Part shown: in pieces, positions 40,675 to 49,546 of the stretch
How positions within the stretch are numbered: the first letter of the stretch is position 1
Layout: the number at the start of each line of letters is the position of its first letter
NCBI GenBank assembly: GCA_951812625.1
Contig: CATOSP010000001.1
Coordinates: forward strand, 450,065-514,064
Direction of reading: 5' to 3'
DNA: 64,000 bases
From: an uncultured Dehalococcoidia bacterium
GTDB lineage: Bacteria > Chloroflexota > Dehalococcoidia > Lucifugimonadales > UBA3495
The notes under the pieces: model-generated
Databases searched by the model: none
What the model was told of the DNA's origin: nothing
The model's input: the letters and a program-made list of their open reading frames with translations, nothing else
Program-made: the position numbers and the translations under genes

Positions 40675-41577
40675 ATGGCGTCACACCAGTTGGGACTATC
40701 GCTTCACGACGCGGCGCGGGGCATGGGTGTTGTCTTCACCCAGGAGAACGAGCCGGTCGACAGGAATGTCCAGGTAAACGGCATGAACTTCCATTACCTG
40801 GAGTGGGGCGATGCCGCCAACCCCACGGTGCTGATGCTGCACGGCAATTCGCAACAGGGGCATAGCTGGGACTTCGCCAGCCTGCCCCTCTCCGAGCACT
40901 ACCACATCATTGCCCTGGACCAGCGGGGGCACGGCGACACCGACTGGGCGCCGGACGGTGACTACTCACTGGACGCCCAGGTCCGCGATATCGACGGGTT
41001 TGTCGAGGTCATGGGGCTGGACAACTTCACGCTGATCGGACATTCGATGGGGGGCCGCAACTCCTACGTCTGGGCGTCGCGCAACTCCCACAAGCTCCGG
41101 GGGCTGGTTATCGTGGACACCGGCCCGCAGACCGCCCGCCGCGGTTCCGACCGCATCCGCCGCTTCCGGGAACTGCCCGACGAACTGGACTCCTTCGAGG
41201 AGTTCGCCCAAAGGGTGATGGAGTATACCGGGCGCACCAGGGAACAGGTGCTGGGGGCGCTGAAGTACAGCATCCGTGAGCGCGCCGACGGGAAGTGGAC
41301 CTGGAAGTACGACAAGGTGATGCGCACTCCCGAGCACCGGCCCGCGTCCTGGGCCTCTGAACAGCTCTGGGAAGCGGTGGCCAAAATCAGCTGCCCGACC
41401 CTGGTAGTCCGGGGCGACCGCAGCGACCTGTTCACCGAGGAGACGATGCAGCGGATGCAGGAAGTCATCCCCGACTGCGCCACCGTCACCATCGCCAACG
41501 CCGGACACCTGGTGCAGGGGGACAACCCCCCGGACTTCAACGCAGCGGTCCTGGACCTGCTCCGCCGCATCCACTAG
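40675..41577 (+). CDS. Alpha/beta-fold hydrolase
   Basis: A 300-aa hydrolase with the complete triad: nucleophile S124 in GHSMGG, acid in the GDRSDLF loop, and His in NAGHLVQGD. The oxyanion segment HGNS is at 56-59. A short N-terminal region of 35 residues precedes the fold; the ATG has GGGGAGG upstream. A cap domain of about 60 residues lies between strands 6 and 7. It resembles haloperoxidase/esterase-type enzymes; substrate unknown. Length is normal. Confidence 0.85.
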   Translation: MASHQLGLSLHDAARGMGVVFTQENEPVDRNVQVNGMNFHYLEWGDAANPTVLMLHGNSQQGHSWDFASLPLSEHYHIIALDQRGHGDTDWAPDGDYSLDAQVRDIDGFVEVMGLDNFTLIGHSMGGRNSYVWASRNSHKLRGLVIVDTGPQTARRGSDRIRRFRELPDELDSFEEFAQRVMEYTGRTREQVLGALKYSIRERADGKWTWKYDKVMRTPEHRPASWASEQLWEAVAKISCPTLVVRGDRSDLFTEETMQRMQEVIPDCATVTIANAGHLVQGDNPPDFNAAVLDLLRRIH

Positions 41578-41599
41578 GGCGCGGCGGAAACGCCAGCGT

Positions 41600-42409
41600 A
41601 TGGACATTGCCCCAGCCTTCATAGACGAGACGGGCATACTGCGCGGCAGTCTTTCACGAAACCCGGTGTATGGCATCGGGCTGCTGGTGGTCAATGACCC
41701 TGCGGGGCTGACCGACAGCCTTTACCAACTCCATTTCAGCTTCAAGGCGGAGAGGTCCGATAAACGGAGGCAGCTTCGCCGCTCCCTGATACGCGAGGAC
41801 CGCTCCCCCTCCGCCGAAGAACTTGACCGCCTCTTCTGGAGCACCAGGCATCACGAGTACAGGTTCTCGGAGCTGAATCCCCACAACCTCCAGGAGTATG
41901 TGGACCTCCTCAACCTGTTCTTTACCTACAGGGACGTAGAATTCCACGCGCTGCTGCTGGACCGCACACAACCAGGGTTCAACCTGGAGCCGTGGGGCTT
42001 CGATGAGTGGGCGGCTTACGTCGAGCTAACCTGCGAGCTGATGGAGCAAAGCCTCACAAGGGACGTGTTCGCAATCCTCGATATGCAGGAGCAGCCGAAA
42101 AGCGCTTCCTTCCGTATGGAGGACAGGATATGCGCGGTGCCGCAGGTGGCAGGCTGCCTGCGGGCCACCTCGGAAATGTCGGTCTTCCTGCAAATCGTGG
42201 ACGTGCTTTTGGGATGCGTCCAATTCGACTGGAGGGACCAGCAGGGACTCTACGAGAGCGAGTCCAGGCGGGCGGTGGCGAAGAGGAATCTGACCGCTCT
42301 CATCAAGAGCAGGACCAACCTGGAACCGGGGGAACCGATCCTGTCACAAGAAACGGGCTTCCGCCGAATAACCAGCCCGTTTCCATTCACGGTCCGCCTG
42401 CGCAAATAA
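41600..42409 (+). CDS. DUF3800-family protein, copy 2
   Basis: A 269-aa member of DUF3800 with the N-terminal AFIDETG, close to the family D-E-(S/T)-G pattern. The centre is helical (NPHNLQEYVDLLNLFFTYRD), and Asp residues of the putative RNase H-like site occur at AILDMQEQP and LQIVDVLLGC, as usual in this family. It lies 22 nt after the hydrolase gene on the same strand. No close similarity to copy 1 apart from the motifs. Confidence 0.7.
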   Translation: MDIAPAFIDETGILRGSLSRNPVYGIGLLVVNDPAGLTDSLYQLHFSFKAERSDKRRQLRRSLIREDRSPSAEELDRLFWSTRHHEYRFSELNPHNLQEYVDLLNLFFTYRDVEFHALLLDRTQPGFNLEPWGFDEWAAYVELTCELMEQSLTRDVFAILDMQEQPKSASFRMEDRICAVPQVAGCLRATSEMSVFLQIVDVLLGCVQFDWRDQQGLYESESRRAVAKRNLTALIKSRTNLEPGEPILSQETGFRRITSPFPFTVRLRK

Positions 42410-42770
42410 ACCCCGGCTATGACTGGCGCCCCTGCCGCTCCGCGGGAAGTTCGTACTCCAGCCACTCCGGGGGCTGTCTCAATTTTAGGTCCAGGGCTTG
42501 ACCAGCGTCAACGCTGGCCGGAGCGTGTCGGCGACCCGCGACCAATCGCGCAACCACCGGGCACCGGAGCGCGCCGATTGTCCCTTGCCTGTGCCAGCCG
42601 ATCCCAAACCCTGGGCCAAAACGCCGCTCCAGCACGAGCTAACGGGCGGCGTTCCCGCACCTGCCAACTCCCAGGGCAGTCCGCTTTGAGCCGCGACGGG
42701 TTTGGAGTAAGATAGGCCCAGCCAGACCGGAACGGACACCCGGTACTAAATCCCGAAAGGCGGAATTGAA
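42410..42770. other. Gene-poor interval
   Basis: A 361-bp stretch between DUF3800 and the MaoC-like gene. A 72-codon minus-strand frame (42417-42635) is open, but it has no ribosome-binding site and no family likeness. No repeat or RNA was recognised. Confidence 0.4.
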
Positions 42771-43766
42771 ATGGTGCAGGAAAAGGAAAAGCTGTGGGTC
42801 TACGACGCCGTTGAGGCAGGGCAGCAGGGCCGCCCCAGCGTCGTAACCCTTACCCCCGATGACATTGCCCGGTACGCCAAGGTATCCCTGAACCTCGACC
42901 CGCGTTACCAACTGCCCCAGGCGAACCCGGCCTCGATGCGCCCCATGCCGACGATGCTGCTGACCTACGCTCCCCTGATGCGGGAGGACATCGCCGACGC
43001 CAACGGCTTCACCGCGCTGGAACGCTCAACCACCGCCCGCCGCCAGACCCCGTTCGCCAAGTGCGAGGCCCGGTGGTGGGAACCGGTCCAGGCCGGGGAC
43101 ACGCTGACCGGCACGCGCCGGGTGCTGGAAAAGTACGAGCGCCGGGGGAGCAGGTTCGTCACATTCCGGGTGGAGGCGGCCAACCAGCACGGCCGGACCG
43201 TGGCCCGGTACGACTACACCTGCATATTCGACTACTCCCAGGGACAGCGGGAGGTCCCCGAGGAACGCAGCGTTGCCTCAGCCCCTGCGCCGGAGCAGAC
43301 CCGGCCCACACCGGCTCAGGTCAACCCCGTCCACCCGTCCTTCGACGACCTGAACGTGGGAGACAAGCTCGCCACCCTGTCCATCACCGAGAGCCAGGAG
43401 ATCATCAACCGCAAGAACGACTTCCGCATGTTCGGGCCGCCCAGCGAGAGCAACATCCACACCGACCCGGAGTTCGCCCGGCAGGGGCTGTTCGGCGGCA
43501 CGGTCAACAGCGGCCCCGCCACCCTGTCCTACGTGGACCAGACCCTTGAGCAGTCCTTCCCCCTGTCGGCCTTCTACAACGGCGGGGGCCTGCTGATGCG
43601 GGCCATCGAACCTTTCCGCGCCGGGGATACGGTGACCTTCGAGCCGGAGGTGACGGCGAAGACAGTGGAGGAGGGCCGCAAGATAGTGGAGTGCCGCGTC
43701 CGGGGCGTCAACCAGCGGGGGGATTTGGTGAGTCTGTCCGACGCGAGGCTGGTGTTGACAGGGTAA
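42771..43766 (+). CDS. MaoC/FAS1-type hotdog dehydratase-like protein
   Basis: A 331-aa protein with two hotdog-fold halves. The N-terminal half (1-155) is FAS1-like and carries the ARWWEPVQAGDTLTG turn. The C-terminal half (about 180-325) has LNVGDKLATLSIT and a hydratase-2-like NIHTDPEFARQGLFGGTVNS segment, where the MaoC catalytic Asp and His are found. Such proteins hydrate enoyl-CoA or bind acyl thioesters. A Pro-rich linker with APAPEQTRPTPAQ joins the halves. AAAGGCGG precedes the ATG. Substrate unknown. Confidence 0.8.
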   Translation: MVQEKEKLWVYDAVEAGQQGRPSVVTLTPDDIARYAKVSLNLDPRYQLPQANPASMRPMPTMLLTYAPLMREDIADANGFTALERSTTARRQTPFAKCEARWWEPVQAGDTLTGTRRVLEKYERRGSRFVTFRVEAANQHGRTVARYDYTCIFDYSQGQREVPEERSVASAPAPEQTRPTPAQVNPVHPSFDDLNVGDKLATLSITESQEIINRKNDFRMFGPPSESNIHTDPEFARQGLFGGTVNSGPATLSYVDQTLEQSFPLSAFYNGGGLLMRAIEPFRAGDTVTFEPEVTAKTVEEGRKIVECRVRGVNQRGDLVSLSDARLVLTG

Positions 43767-43824
43767 CGGCAGGGCGATGCGCTTTATAATACCGACAAGC
43801 CTATCTCAGCACACGAGGCTCGCC

Positions 43825-44544
43825 ATGACCACCACGGGTGAAAAATACCGTCTTCCGCCTCCCGGTGACCCTTCGGACAATACCTTCCCGGAATTGGCCC
43901 CCAGGGACGATATGCAGAACCCCATCCACCTGTACGACCCTGGCCACCCCCCGGCCTTGCGCCGGCACCTGGGTTCACCGGAGACCACTATAGTCCTGGG
44001 AGAAATTCCGTTGGGCTGGCGACACAACCAGGGGACGGGGTTGCTGAAACCCGACCTGCTCATCGCCTTCAACATAGACCGCGGCGGCGTCATTGCCCAG
44101 GAGGGCTACTCCATCGAGGAACGGGGCAAGCCTCCGGACTTTGTGCTGGAAGTCGCCTCCAAGACCACCGGGCGCAACGACTATACATCCAAGCGGGAAG
44201 GCTACGCCAATTACGGTGTGCCCGAATACTGGCGATTCGACCCCAGCGGCGGCCGGTATTACCCGGAAGGGCTGGCCGGAGACCGCCTGGTTGACGGAGT
44301 TTATATCCCCATGACCGTGGAGGAAGTTACCCATGCCCGCAATTGGGGTTACAGCGAGGTATTGGGACTGCACCTGTGCTGGGAATACGGGCATCTCCGC
44401 TGGTACGACCCGGCAGCCCGGCGCTATCTCCGCACTCACGACCAGGAAGCCGAAGACCGCATCGCCGCCGAAGCGCAGCGCGATGTCGCCGAAGCCCGTG
44501 TCCAGGAACTGGAAGCGCAACTGAGACGCCTGCAAAACCCCTAG
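43825..44544 (+). CDS. Uma2-family (DUF820) protein, copy 2
   Basis: A 239-aa Uma2 protein with the PD-(D/E)xK-like core: LLKPDLLIAF, PPDFVLEVASKTTGRNDYTS and the segment with KREGYANYGVPEYWRFDP. The C-terminus is a coiled coil ending LEAQLRRLQNP, the same tail as in the other two copies. ATG at 43825 is chosen over an upstream start, with GAGG just before it. Activity unknown. It lies between the MaoC-like and lipoprotein genes, unrelated functions. Confidence 0.8.
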   Translation: MTTTGEKYRLPPPGDPSDNTFPELAPRDDMQNPIHLYDPGHPPALRRHLGSPETTIVLGEIPLGWRHNQGTGLLKPDLLIAFNIDRGGVIAQEGYSIEERGKPPDFVLEVASKTTGRNDYTSKREGYANYGVPEYWRFDPSGGRYYPEGLAGDRLVDGVYIPMTVEEVTHARNWGYSEVLGLHLCWEYGHLRWYDPAARRYLRTHDQEAEDRIAAEAQRDVAEARVQELEAQLRRLQNP

Positions 44545-44660
44545 CTGCCAACCACGCTGCCCGTAAAGTCCGGCAATGACAACCCAGGCAGCCCACTATA
44601 ACTAAATGTCAACACAGCCCGATTCAAACACCGCCATGCAAAGCCCTATTCGAGGAGCTT

Positions 44661-46889
44661 ATGCAGATGTTGAAGAGCGCGTCCGGCGCCGTCCTGGTAT
44701 TGACATTATCGTTGCTGGGTGTTCTGGCATGTGCCGAAGAAGCGGTGCCGCCGACGGCAGCGCCAACTGCCGCGCAAGCAATAACCCAGGCTCCCACTGC
44801 AACAACTCCACCACCCACGGAAGCCCCGACGCCAACCGACTTACCTGCGCCTGAACCAACCGCAACCACTTCCCCGACGCCGACTCCCACTGTCGAGCCG
44901 ACGGCAACGCCCACACTTGTCCCTTCGGTCATACCGGCACCAACCAGCACACCTGAACCCACCGCTACCCCGCATCCAACAGCAACGTCCGTTCCGACGA
45001 CCGCGCCCACCCCCACAGCGGCGCCCACGCCAACCGCAACGCTATCCCCGACGCGTGCTCCGACTCCCACGCCGCGACCTACTTTCACACCATCGCCAAC
45101 TCCTACGCCGAAGCCAAGGCCCAAACCTACCGGATACATCCCTGTGATAGACGCACGTGTCACGGACATGCGGTTCTACGAAAAAGGGAAGGGTTCCACA
45201 GCGCCTCGTGAAGAGAGAGTGTACCGCACAACCTTAGCGCACCAGACTACTCGATACGTGATCTGGGAACTGAACTTGGTCCATCCACCGCCTGACCAAC
45301 GAACCGATTATGTGATAGAAGCCACATGGCACCGTCCTGACGGCTCAACTATGTCCCCGCAAACCGCAGAGTCTTATGTTGACACTGGCTGGCGCAATAG
45401 TAGGCGTGGCAAAGGGCGCGGCTGGGCCGACCCTGGCAAATGGAAGGTGGGCACATACAGGGTCGACCTTTCGGTGGATGGCAAACTCGTCGCGTCCGAG
45501 GAGTTCGAGATAGTCGATAGACCAATACTGTCAGACGATGCGTTCCAAGCCATAAGGGACAGCCTGCCGTGGGCTTCAACCCCATTGTCCCATGATCAGA
45601 CAAGCGATCTGACGGCGCTGTCCTCCATGATGGAGCTTGACGCCGACCTCGCATCATCTATTGCATCTTTCTCGTGGGTGCAGCAGGGTCCCACTCCGGA
45701 GAATCGCTGGGTGCTCCAGCTATTGGATGTCCTCTCCGAGGCGGACGTGGGCCTGGCCAAGGGGTTAGCGGGAGCTTCCTGGTTGTCCGACGACGTGACT
45801 ACCGATGAGCGGCAGGTGCTCAGGTCAATCGCTCTTCTGTCTACCGAGGATCTTCCGTTGGCGACTCATCTAGCAACTTCACCCTTCCTGCAGTCCTCCC
45901 TCAGGTCGCGAGACAGGTACGCAATCCAGTCCATCCGGTTCCTCCAAGACAGATACCCCGATCTGCTCGCGGATATGGTCGAGCAGGACTGGTTCGCAGA
46001 CGGGTTGAGCGACGATGAGGCGGCACTGGTCACAATTTTTGGCAACGAGGGCACATATCTCACGCTCAACGACTTACGTCCGTTCCTGGCCGATCACCGC
46101 CTGGAGTCTCACACCGTAATGTTCCCACTGCGCGGCGAGGTACTGGCCACCGACATTCAGTCAACTCGGGGCAGGTCCAAGCAAGACATAACATCGATAA
46201 TCGAGGAGGCAGCGTTAGAGATTGAGACCTTCATTGGTATTCCGTTCCCACAAAACGATCTGATTCTGCTCTTTGCGAGTTGCAGGTTCTCTTCATCCCG
46301 CGGGTCCGATGATGCCTGCAATATAGCGGGTGTCCACCGGGGCAGCCACATAGCAGTAGACCCCTTACTTGGCACCAAGGATGCCAGGGGAACTCTCATA
46401 CATGAAGTAGCGCATTATTATTGGACCAACTGGTCGCCGGTGAAGGTCCCTGTTTGGTTTTACGAAGGCGGCGCAGACTTCCTCGATTCCTACGTGCAGA
46501 TTCAATTGTATGGAGAGACCCTGGTATCCCGGCAACGCCGTGTCGAAGATCGCGCGCGTTGGTGTGTTCCGCAGGGTATGAAATCAGTGCAGGATGTAGT
46601 GGACAGGCTCGCTGACTTGGGCCGCGAGAAATTCCGCGAGTTCGAGCTGCACTTCTGCTACTACTACTATGGCGAAGCCCTGTTCCTGCATCTCTATGAG
46701 GCCATGGGCGAGGACGCTTTCCGCAGCGCATGGCAGGACATCTATGAGATTACCCAGACTTCTGAGGACCGGGGGGACATGACCGAGCAGGAGATTTACC
46801 AGGCTTTCCTGAACCATGTGCCAGCGGACAAGCTGGAGGCATTCAAGGACGTTTACAAGAAGTGGCACGGTGGAGACTTCGTGCAATGA
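44661..46889 (+). CDS. Large lipoprotein with gluzincin metallopeptidase domain
   Basis: A 742-aa lipoprotein with the lipobox LGVLAC. Residues about 30-155 are a Pro/Thr/Ala stalk, irregular compared with the S41 gene. An Ig-like segment follows (about 160-290), then a helical region, and a C-terminal metallopeptidase domain. The zinc site is HEVAHYYW near residue 584, with the glutamate ligand in WFYEGGADF about 20 residues later, as in gluzincins. GAGGAG precedes the ATG. The gene is single. It would act outside the membrane; substrate unknown. Confidence 0.75.
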   Translation: MQMLKSASGAVLVLTLSLLGVLACAEEAVPPTAAPTAAQAITQAPTATTPPPTEAPTPTDLPAPEPTATTSPTPTPTVEPTATPTLVPSVIPAPTSTPEPTATPHPTATSVPTTAPTPTAAPTPTATLSPTRAPTPTPRPTFTPSPTPTPKPRPKPTGYIPVIDARVTDMRFYEKGKGSTAPREERVYRTTLAHQTTRYVIWELNLVHPPPDQRTDYVIEATWHRPDGSTMSPQTAESYVDTGWRNSRRGKGRGWADPGKWKVGTYRVDLSVDGKLVASEEFEIVDRPILSDDAFQAIRDSLPWASTPLSHDQTSDLTALSSMMELDADLASSIASFSWVQQGPTPENRWVLQLLDVLSEADVGLAKGLAGASWLSDDVTTDERQVLRSIALLSTEDLPLATHLATSPFLQSSLRSRDRYAIQSIRFLQDRYPDLLADMVEQDWFADGLSDDEAALVTIFGNEGTYLTLNDLRPFLADHRLESHTVMFPLRGEVLATDIQSTRGRSKQDITSIIEEAALEIETFIGIPFPQNDLILLFASCRFSSSRGSDDACNIAGVHRGSHIAVDPLLGTKDARGTLIHEVAHYYWTNWSPVKVPVWFYEGGADFLDSYVQIQLYGETLVSRQRRVEDRARWCVPQGMKSVQDVVDRLADLGREKFREFELHFCYYYYGEALFLHLYEAMGEDAFRSAWQDIYEITQTSEDRGDMTEQEIYQAFLNHVPADKLEAFKDVYKKWHGGDFVQ

Positions 46890-46938
46890 TAGCCCGCCGC
46901 ACCGTTGCCATACCTACAGCATCCCCGGAGGAGCCTGC

Positions 46939-47751
46939 ATGACCATGCAACTCAAACCGCTGGGCGCTACGGGCGTTATGGTGCCGGAGGTTGGGCTGGG
47001 GACGTGGAAGTACCGGGGCGGGCCGGAGCCTTTGCGCCGGGGCATTGCCCTGGGGGCGAACCTTGTGGACACAGCCGAGATGTACCGCAACGAGGTTGAG
47101 GTCGGGAAGGCCATAGCGCCGGTGCGGGAGCAGGTGTTCCTCGCCACCAAGGTCCTGGGCAACCACCTGCGCTACGACGAGGTGCTGCGGGCCGCCGAGG
47201 ACAGCCTGCGCAAGCTGAACGTGGACGTTGTCGACCTCTACCAGGTCCACTGGCCCAACAGCCGCGTCCCAATCGCCGAGACCATGCGGGCGATGGAGGA
47301 GCTGGCCGACCGGGGAATGGTGCGCTACATCGGGGTCAGCAACTTCTCAAGGGCCGAGTTGCAGGAGGCCCAGCGGGCCATGACCCGCCATCCCATAGTG
47401 TCAAACCAGGTCCTCTACAGCCTGAAGGCTAGGGAGATAGAGGCCCAGTTGCTCCCCTACTGCCAGGAAAACGACGTCACGATCATCGCCTACACGCCGC
47501 TGGCCGACGGTTCGCTGGCGGTGAAGTCGCGCCTGCGCCCAGACCGGCGGTTCCGGGAACTGGAGCAGGTGGCGCGGGAGGCGGGCAAGACCCCGGCCCA
47601 GGTTGCCCTGAACTGGGTCACGTCCAGGGACGGCGTGATCACCATCCCCAAGACCAACAGCGTGGCACGCACGGAGGAGAACTGCGCCGCCTCGGGGTGG
47701 CGTCTCTCGCCGGAGCACGTCCGCAGGTTGGAAGAGGCGTATCCGGCCTGA
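46939..47751 (+). CDS. Aldo/keto reductase
   Basis: A 270-aa NAD(P)H-dependent reductase with the (alpha/beta)8 barrel. The catalytic tetrad is D44 and Y49 (DTAEMY), K71 (ATKVL) and His in LYQVHWPN. The cofactor loop IPKTNSVAR is near the C-terminus. ATG at 46939 has CGGAGGAG upstream; an in-frame start further up overlaps the metallopeptidase gene and is not used. Substrate unknown. Confidence 0.9.
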   Translation: MTMQLKPLGATGVMVPEVGLGTWKYRGGPEPLRRGIALGANLVDTAEMYRNEVEVGKAIAPVREQVFLATKVLGNHLRYDEVLRAAEDSLRKLNVDVVDLYQVHWPNSRVPIAETMRAMEELADRGMVRYIGVSNFSRAELQEAQRAMTRHPIVSNQVLYSLKAREIEAQLLPYCQENDVTIIAYTPLADGSLAVKSRLRPDRRFRELEQVAREAGKTPAQVALNWVTSRDGVITIPKTNSVARTEENCAASGWRLSPEHVRRLEEAYPA

Positions 47752-47829
47752 GCCGTTCACTCGTAACCTCCACGTCCGCTACCGGGGAATGGAGCTTTCG
47801 GCCCCTCTATGGCCCCATCTCCGTCAGGG

Positions 47830-47858
47830 TTGACAAACCTATCCTGCCGTCATAGGGT
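47830..47858 (+). promoter_or_regulatory. Possible promoter upstream of OpuA-type operon
   Basis: TTGACA and TAGGGT with a 17-bp spacer, 280 nt upstream of the ATPase gene. The gap 47752-48136 otherwise holds two R1 copies and the 13-bp repeats. Confidence 0.35.
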
Positions 47859-47929
47859 AAACGGGCCGTGTGACCAGCCCGAATGTGACGATAATCAACC
47901 ATGAGCAACGGGTTTTCACTCATTCGAGG

Positions 47930-48083
47930 GATGTATCCTGTCCGGCGCTCTCCGGCCGGCACCACGGCATGGAGCAACGTTCTCAGTCTGAAACACGGAA
48001 TCACCCCGCGGCCTCACAGGCTGCCAACCGTCGAGAGGCGGGTCTCATCCGCCGCTCCCCGGCAGGCACGGAGCAACGTTCTT
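47930..48083 (+). repeat. R1 dispersed repeat, two copies
   Basis: Two plus-oriented R1 copies, at about 47930-47978 (ending GGAGCAACGTTCTCAG) and 48036-48083 (ending CACGGAGCAACGTTCTTGAC). Both have GAGC in place of GGGC and lack part of the core. They lead into the 13-bp repeat cluster and the OpuA-type ATPase gene. Confidence 0.65.
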
Positions 48084-48087
48084 GACC

Positions 48088-48139
48088 AGGTGTGACTATC
48101 AAGAGTAACTATCAGGTGTGATTATCAGGTGCGACTATG
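48088..48139 (+). repeat. Four 13-bp repeats overlapping start codon
   Basis: Four consecutive 13-bp units: AGGTGTGACTATC, AAGAGTAACTATC, AGGTGTGATTATC and AGGTGCGACTATG. The last contains both the ribosome-binding site AGGTG and the ATG of the OpuA-type ATPase gene, so the array repeats the ribosome-binding site. Confidence 0.7.
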
Positions 48140-49453
48140 GCCAATGAAAGCCTGGCCCCGACCAGGGGTGCAGTCCCTGGCGCAAGCAACGGGGCCCAAT
48201 CTCCGTTCATCAGCGTTGATTCGGTATGGAAGGTCTTCGGCAAGAACCCGGAACGGGTGCTGGAGCCTCTATACGCCGAGATGGACAAGTCTTTCATCCA
48301 AAGCGAACTCGGCAATGTAATCGGACTCCAGGATGTCTCCTTCAGCGTTGAGCAGGGGGAGACTTTCGTTATTATGGGGTTGTCCGGCAGCGGCAAGTCC
48401 ACCATGGTCCGCTGCCTCATCCGGCTCATCGAACCCACCGCAGGGTCCATCGTAATCGACGGGGACGACATCACCGCGATGTCGGACAAGGACCTCATCG
48501 AGTTCCGCCGCAGCAAGATTGCAATGGTGTTCCAGCACTACGGCCTGATGCCCCACCGCAGCGTCATCGACAACGCCTCGTGGGGACTGGAGGTCCAGGG
48601 AGTTGACCAGGCCACGCGCTACGAGCGTACCCGCGAGATCCTCGACCTGGTCGGCCTCACCGGCTGGGAGGACGCATACCCCCGCCAGTTGTCCGGCGGT
48701 ATGCAGCAACGGGTGGGACTGGCCCGGGCCTTGGCCGTCGATACCGGCGTGCTGCTCATGGACGAACCGTTCAGCGGCCTGGACCCCCTGATCCGCCGTC
48801 AGATGCAGGACGAGCTGGTCCGGCTGCAGGACGAGCTTCACAAGACAATCGTGTTCATCACCCACGACCTGAACGAGGCCCTGAAACTGGGCGACCGCAT
48901 CGCCATCATGCATGATGGAAAGGTGGCCCAGATTGGCTCGCCTGAAGACATCGTGCTGCGGCCGGAAGACTCCTACGTGGGAGACTTCACGCAGGACGTG
49001 CGCATCGAGAGCATCCTGACCGCGCGCAAGGTGATGGTCCCGCCCATGGTGACCTTCCCCGGCCACCTGAACCCGCGCGCGGCCCTCGATGCCTTTGGCC
49101 GGGCCAACCGCTTCCTCGGCTGGGTGGTGGACGAAGTGGGCCGGTACATCGGCGCACTGTCCCACTCCGCCGCCGAGCGCGCTTCGCGGTCGGGAGCAGC
49201 CCGGCTCGACCAGGTCCAGGAATGCCTTGACCAGGAATATCCCGTCCTGACCCCGGCCACCAACTTCGACGAGATTATCCCCGTGGCGATGGGCGTGGAC
49301 CACGCGCTTCCGGTAGTCGACGACGACCGGCTGCTCGTGGGTGAGGTGCATCGCACCGACGTGGCCGAGGCCCTGGCCATCGCTTCAGCCAGTTCCCCGG
49401 ACTACGAAGCAAACGCCGCCGAGAACGCGGCCCAGGACACCGACAAGTCTTGA
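48137..49453 (+). CDS. opuAA: Glycine betaine ABC transporter ATPase (OpuAA/ProV type)
   Basis: A 438-aa ATPase for uptake of glycine betaine or related osmolytes. Walker A is GLSGSGKSTM, the signature is LSGGMQQRVGLARAL and Walker B is VLLMDEPFSGLDP. The H-switch follows in FITHDLNE. A C-terminal regulatory region from about 290 includes CBS-like halves (VVDDDRLLVGEVHRTD), which in OpuA sense ionic strength. The N-terminal 25 residues (MANESLAPTRGAVPG) are unstructured. It starts inside the last 13-bp repeat. Likely osmotically regulated. Confidence 0.92.
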   Translation: MANESLAPTRGAVPGASNGAQSPFISVDSVWKVFGKNPERVLEPLYAEMDKSFIQSELGNVIGLQDVSFSVEQGETFVIMGLSGSGKSTMVRCLIRLIEPTAGSIVIDGDDITAMSDKDLIEFRRSKIAMVFQHYGLMPHRSVIDNASWGLEVQGVDQATRYERTREILDLVGLTGWEDAYPRQLSGGMQQRVGLARALAVDTGVLLMDEPFSGLDPLIRRQMQDELVRLQDELHKTIVFITHDLNEALKLGDRIAIMHDGKVAQIGSPEDIVLRPEDSYVGDFTQDVRIESILTARKVMVPPMVTFPGHLNPRAALDAFGRANRFLGWVVDEVGRYIGALSHSAAERASRSGAARLDQVQECLDQEYPVLTPATNFDEIIPVAMGVDHALPVVDDDRLLVGEVHRTDVAEALAIASASSPDYEANAAENAAQDTDKS

Positions 49454-49546
49454 ACAGACATCCCGGTTGACTGGGTATCCTCCAATTATCGGCCTATTCC
49501 GCCACTCGGCTACACTCACCAACCGGTTTCGTCACTGGAGGCACAG

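Noticed and set aside
42417..42635. 72-codon minus-strand frame in a gene-poor gap
   Set aside because: No ribosome-binding site, no recognisable family and uneven composition; kept only as a note on the interval.
47901..48095. Small plus-strand frame reading RSPAGTTAWSNVL
   Set aside because: It is the translation of two R1 repeat copies. Similar phrases appear wherever R1 is read in frame.
48269..49351. 360-codon minus-strand frame
   Set aside because: Antisense to the opuAA ATPase with intact Walker motifs on the plus strand.
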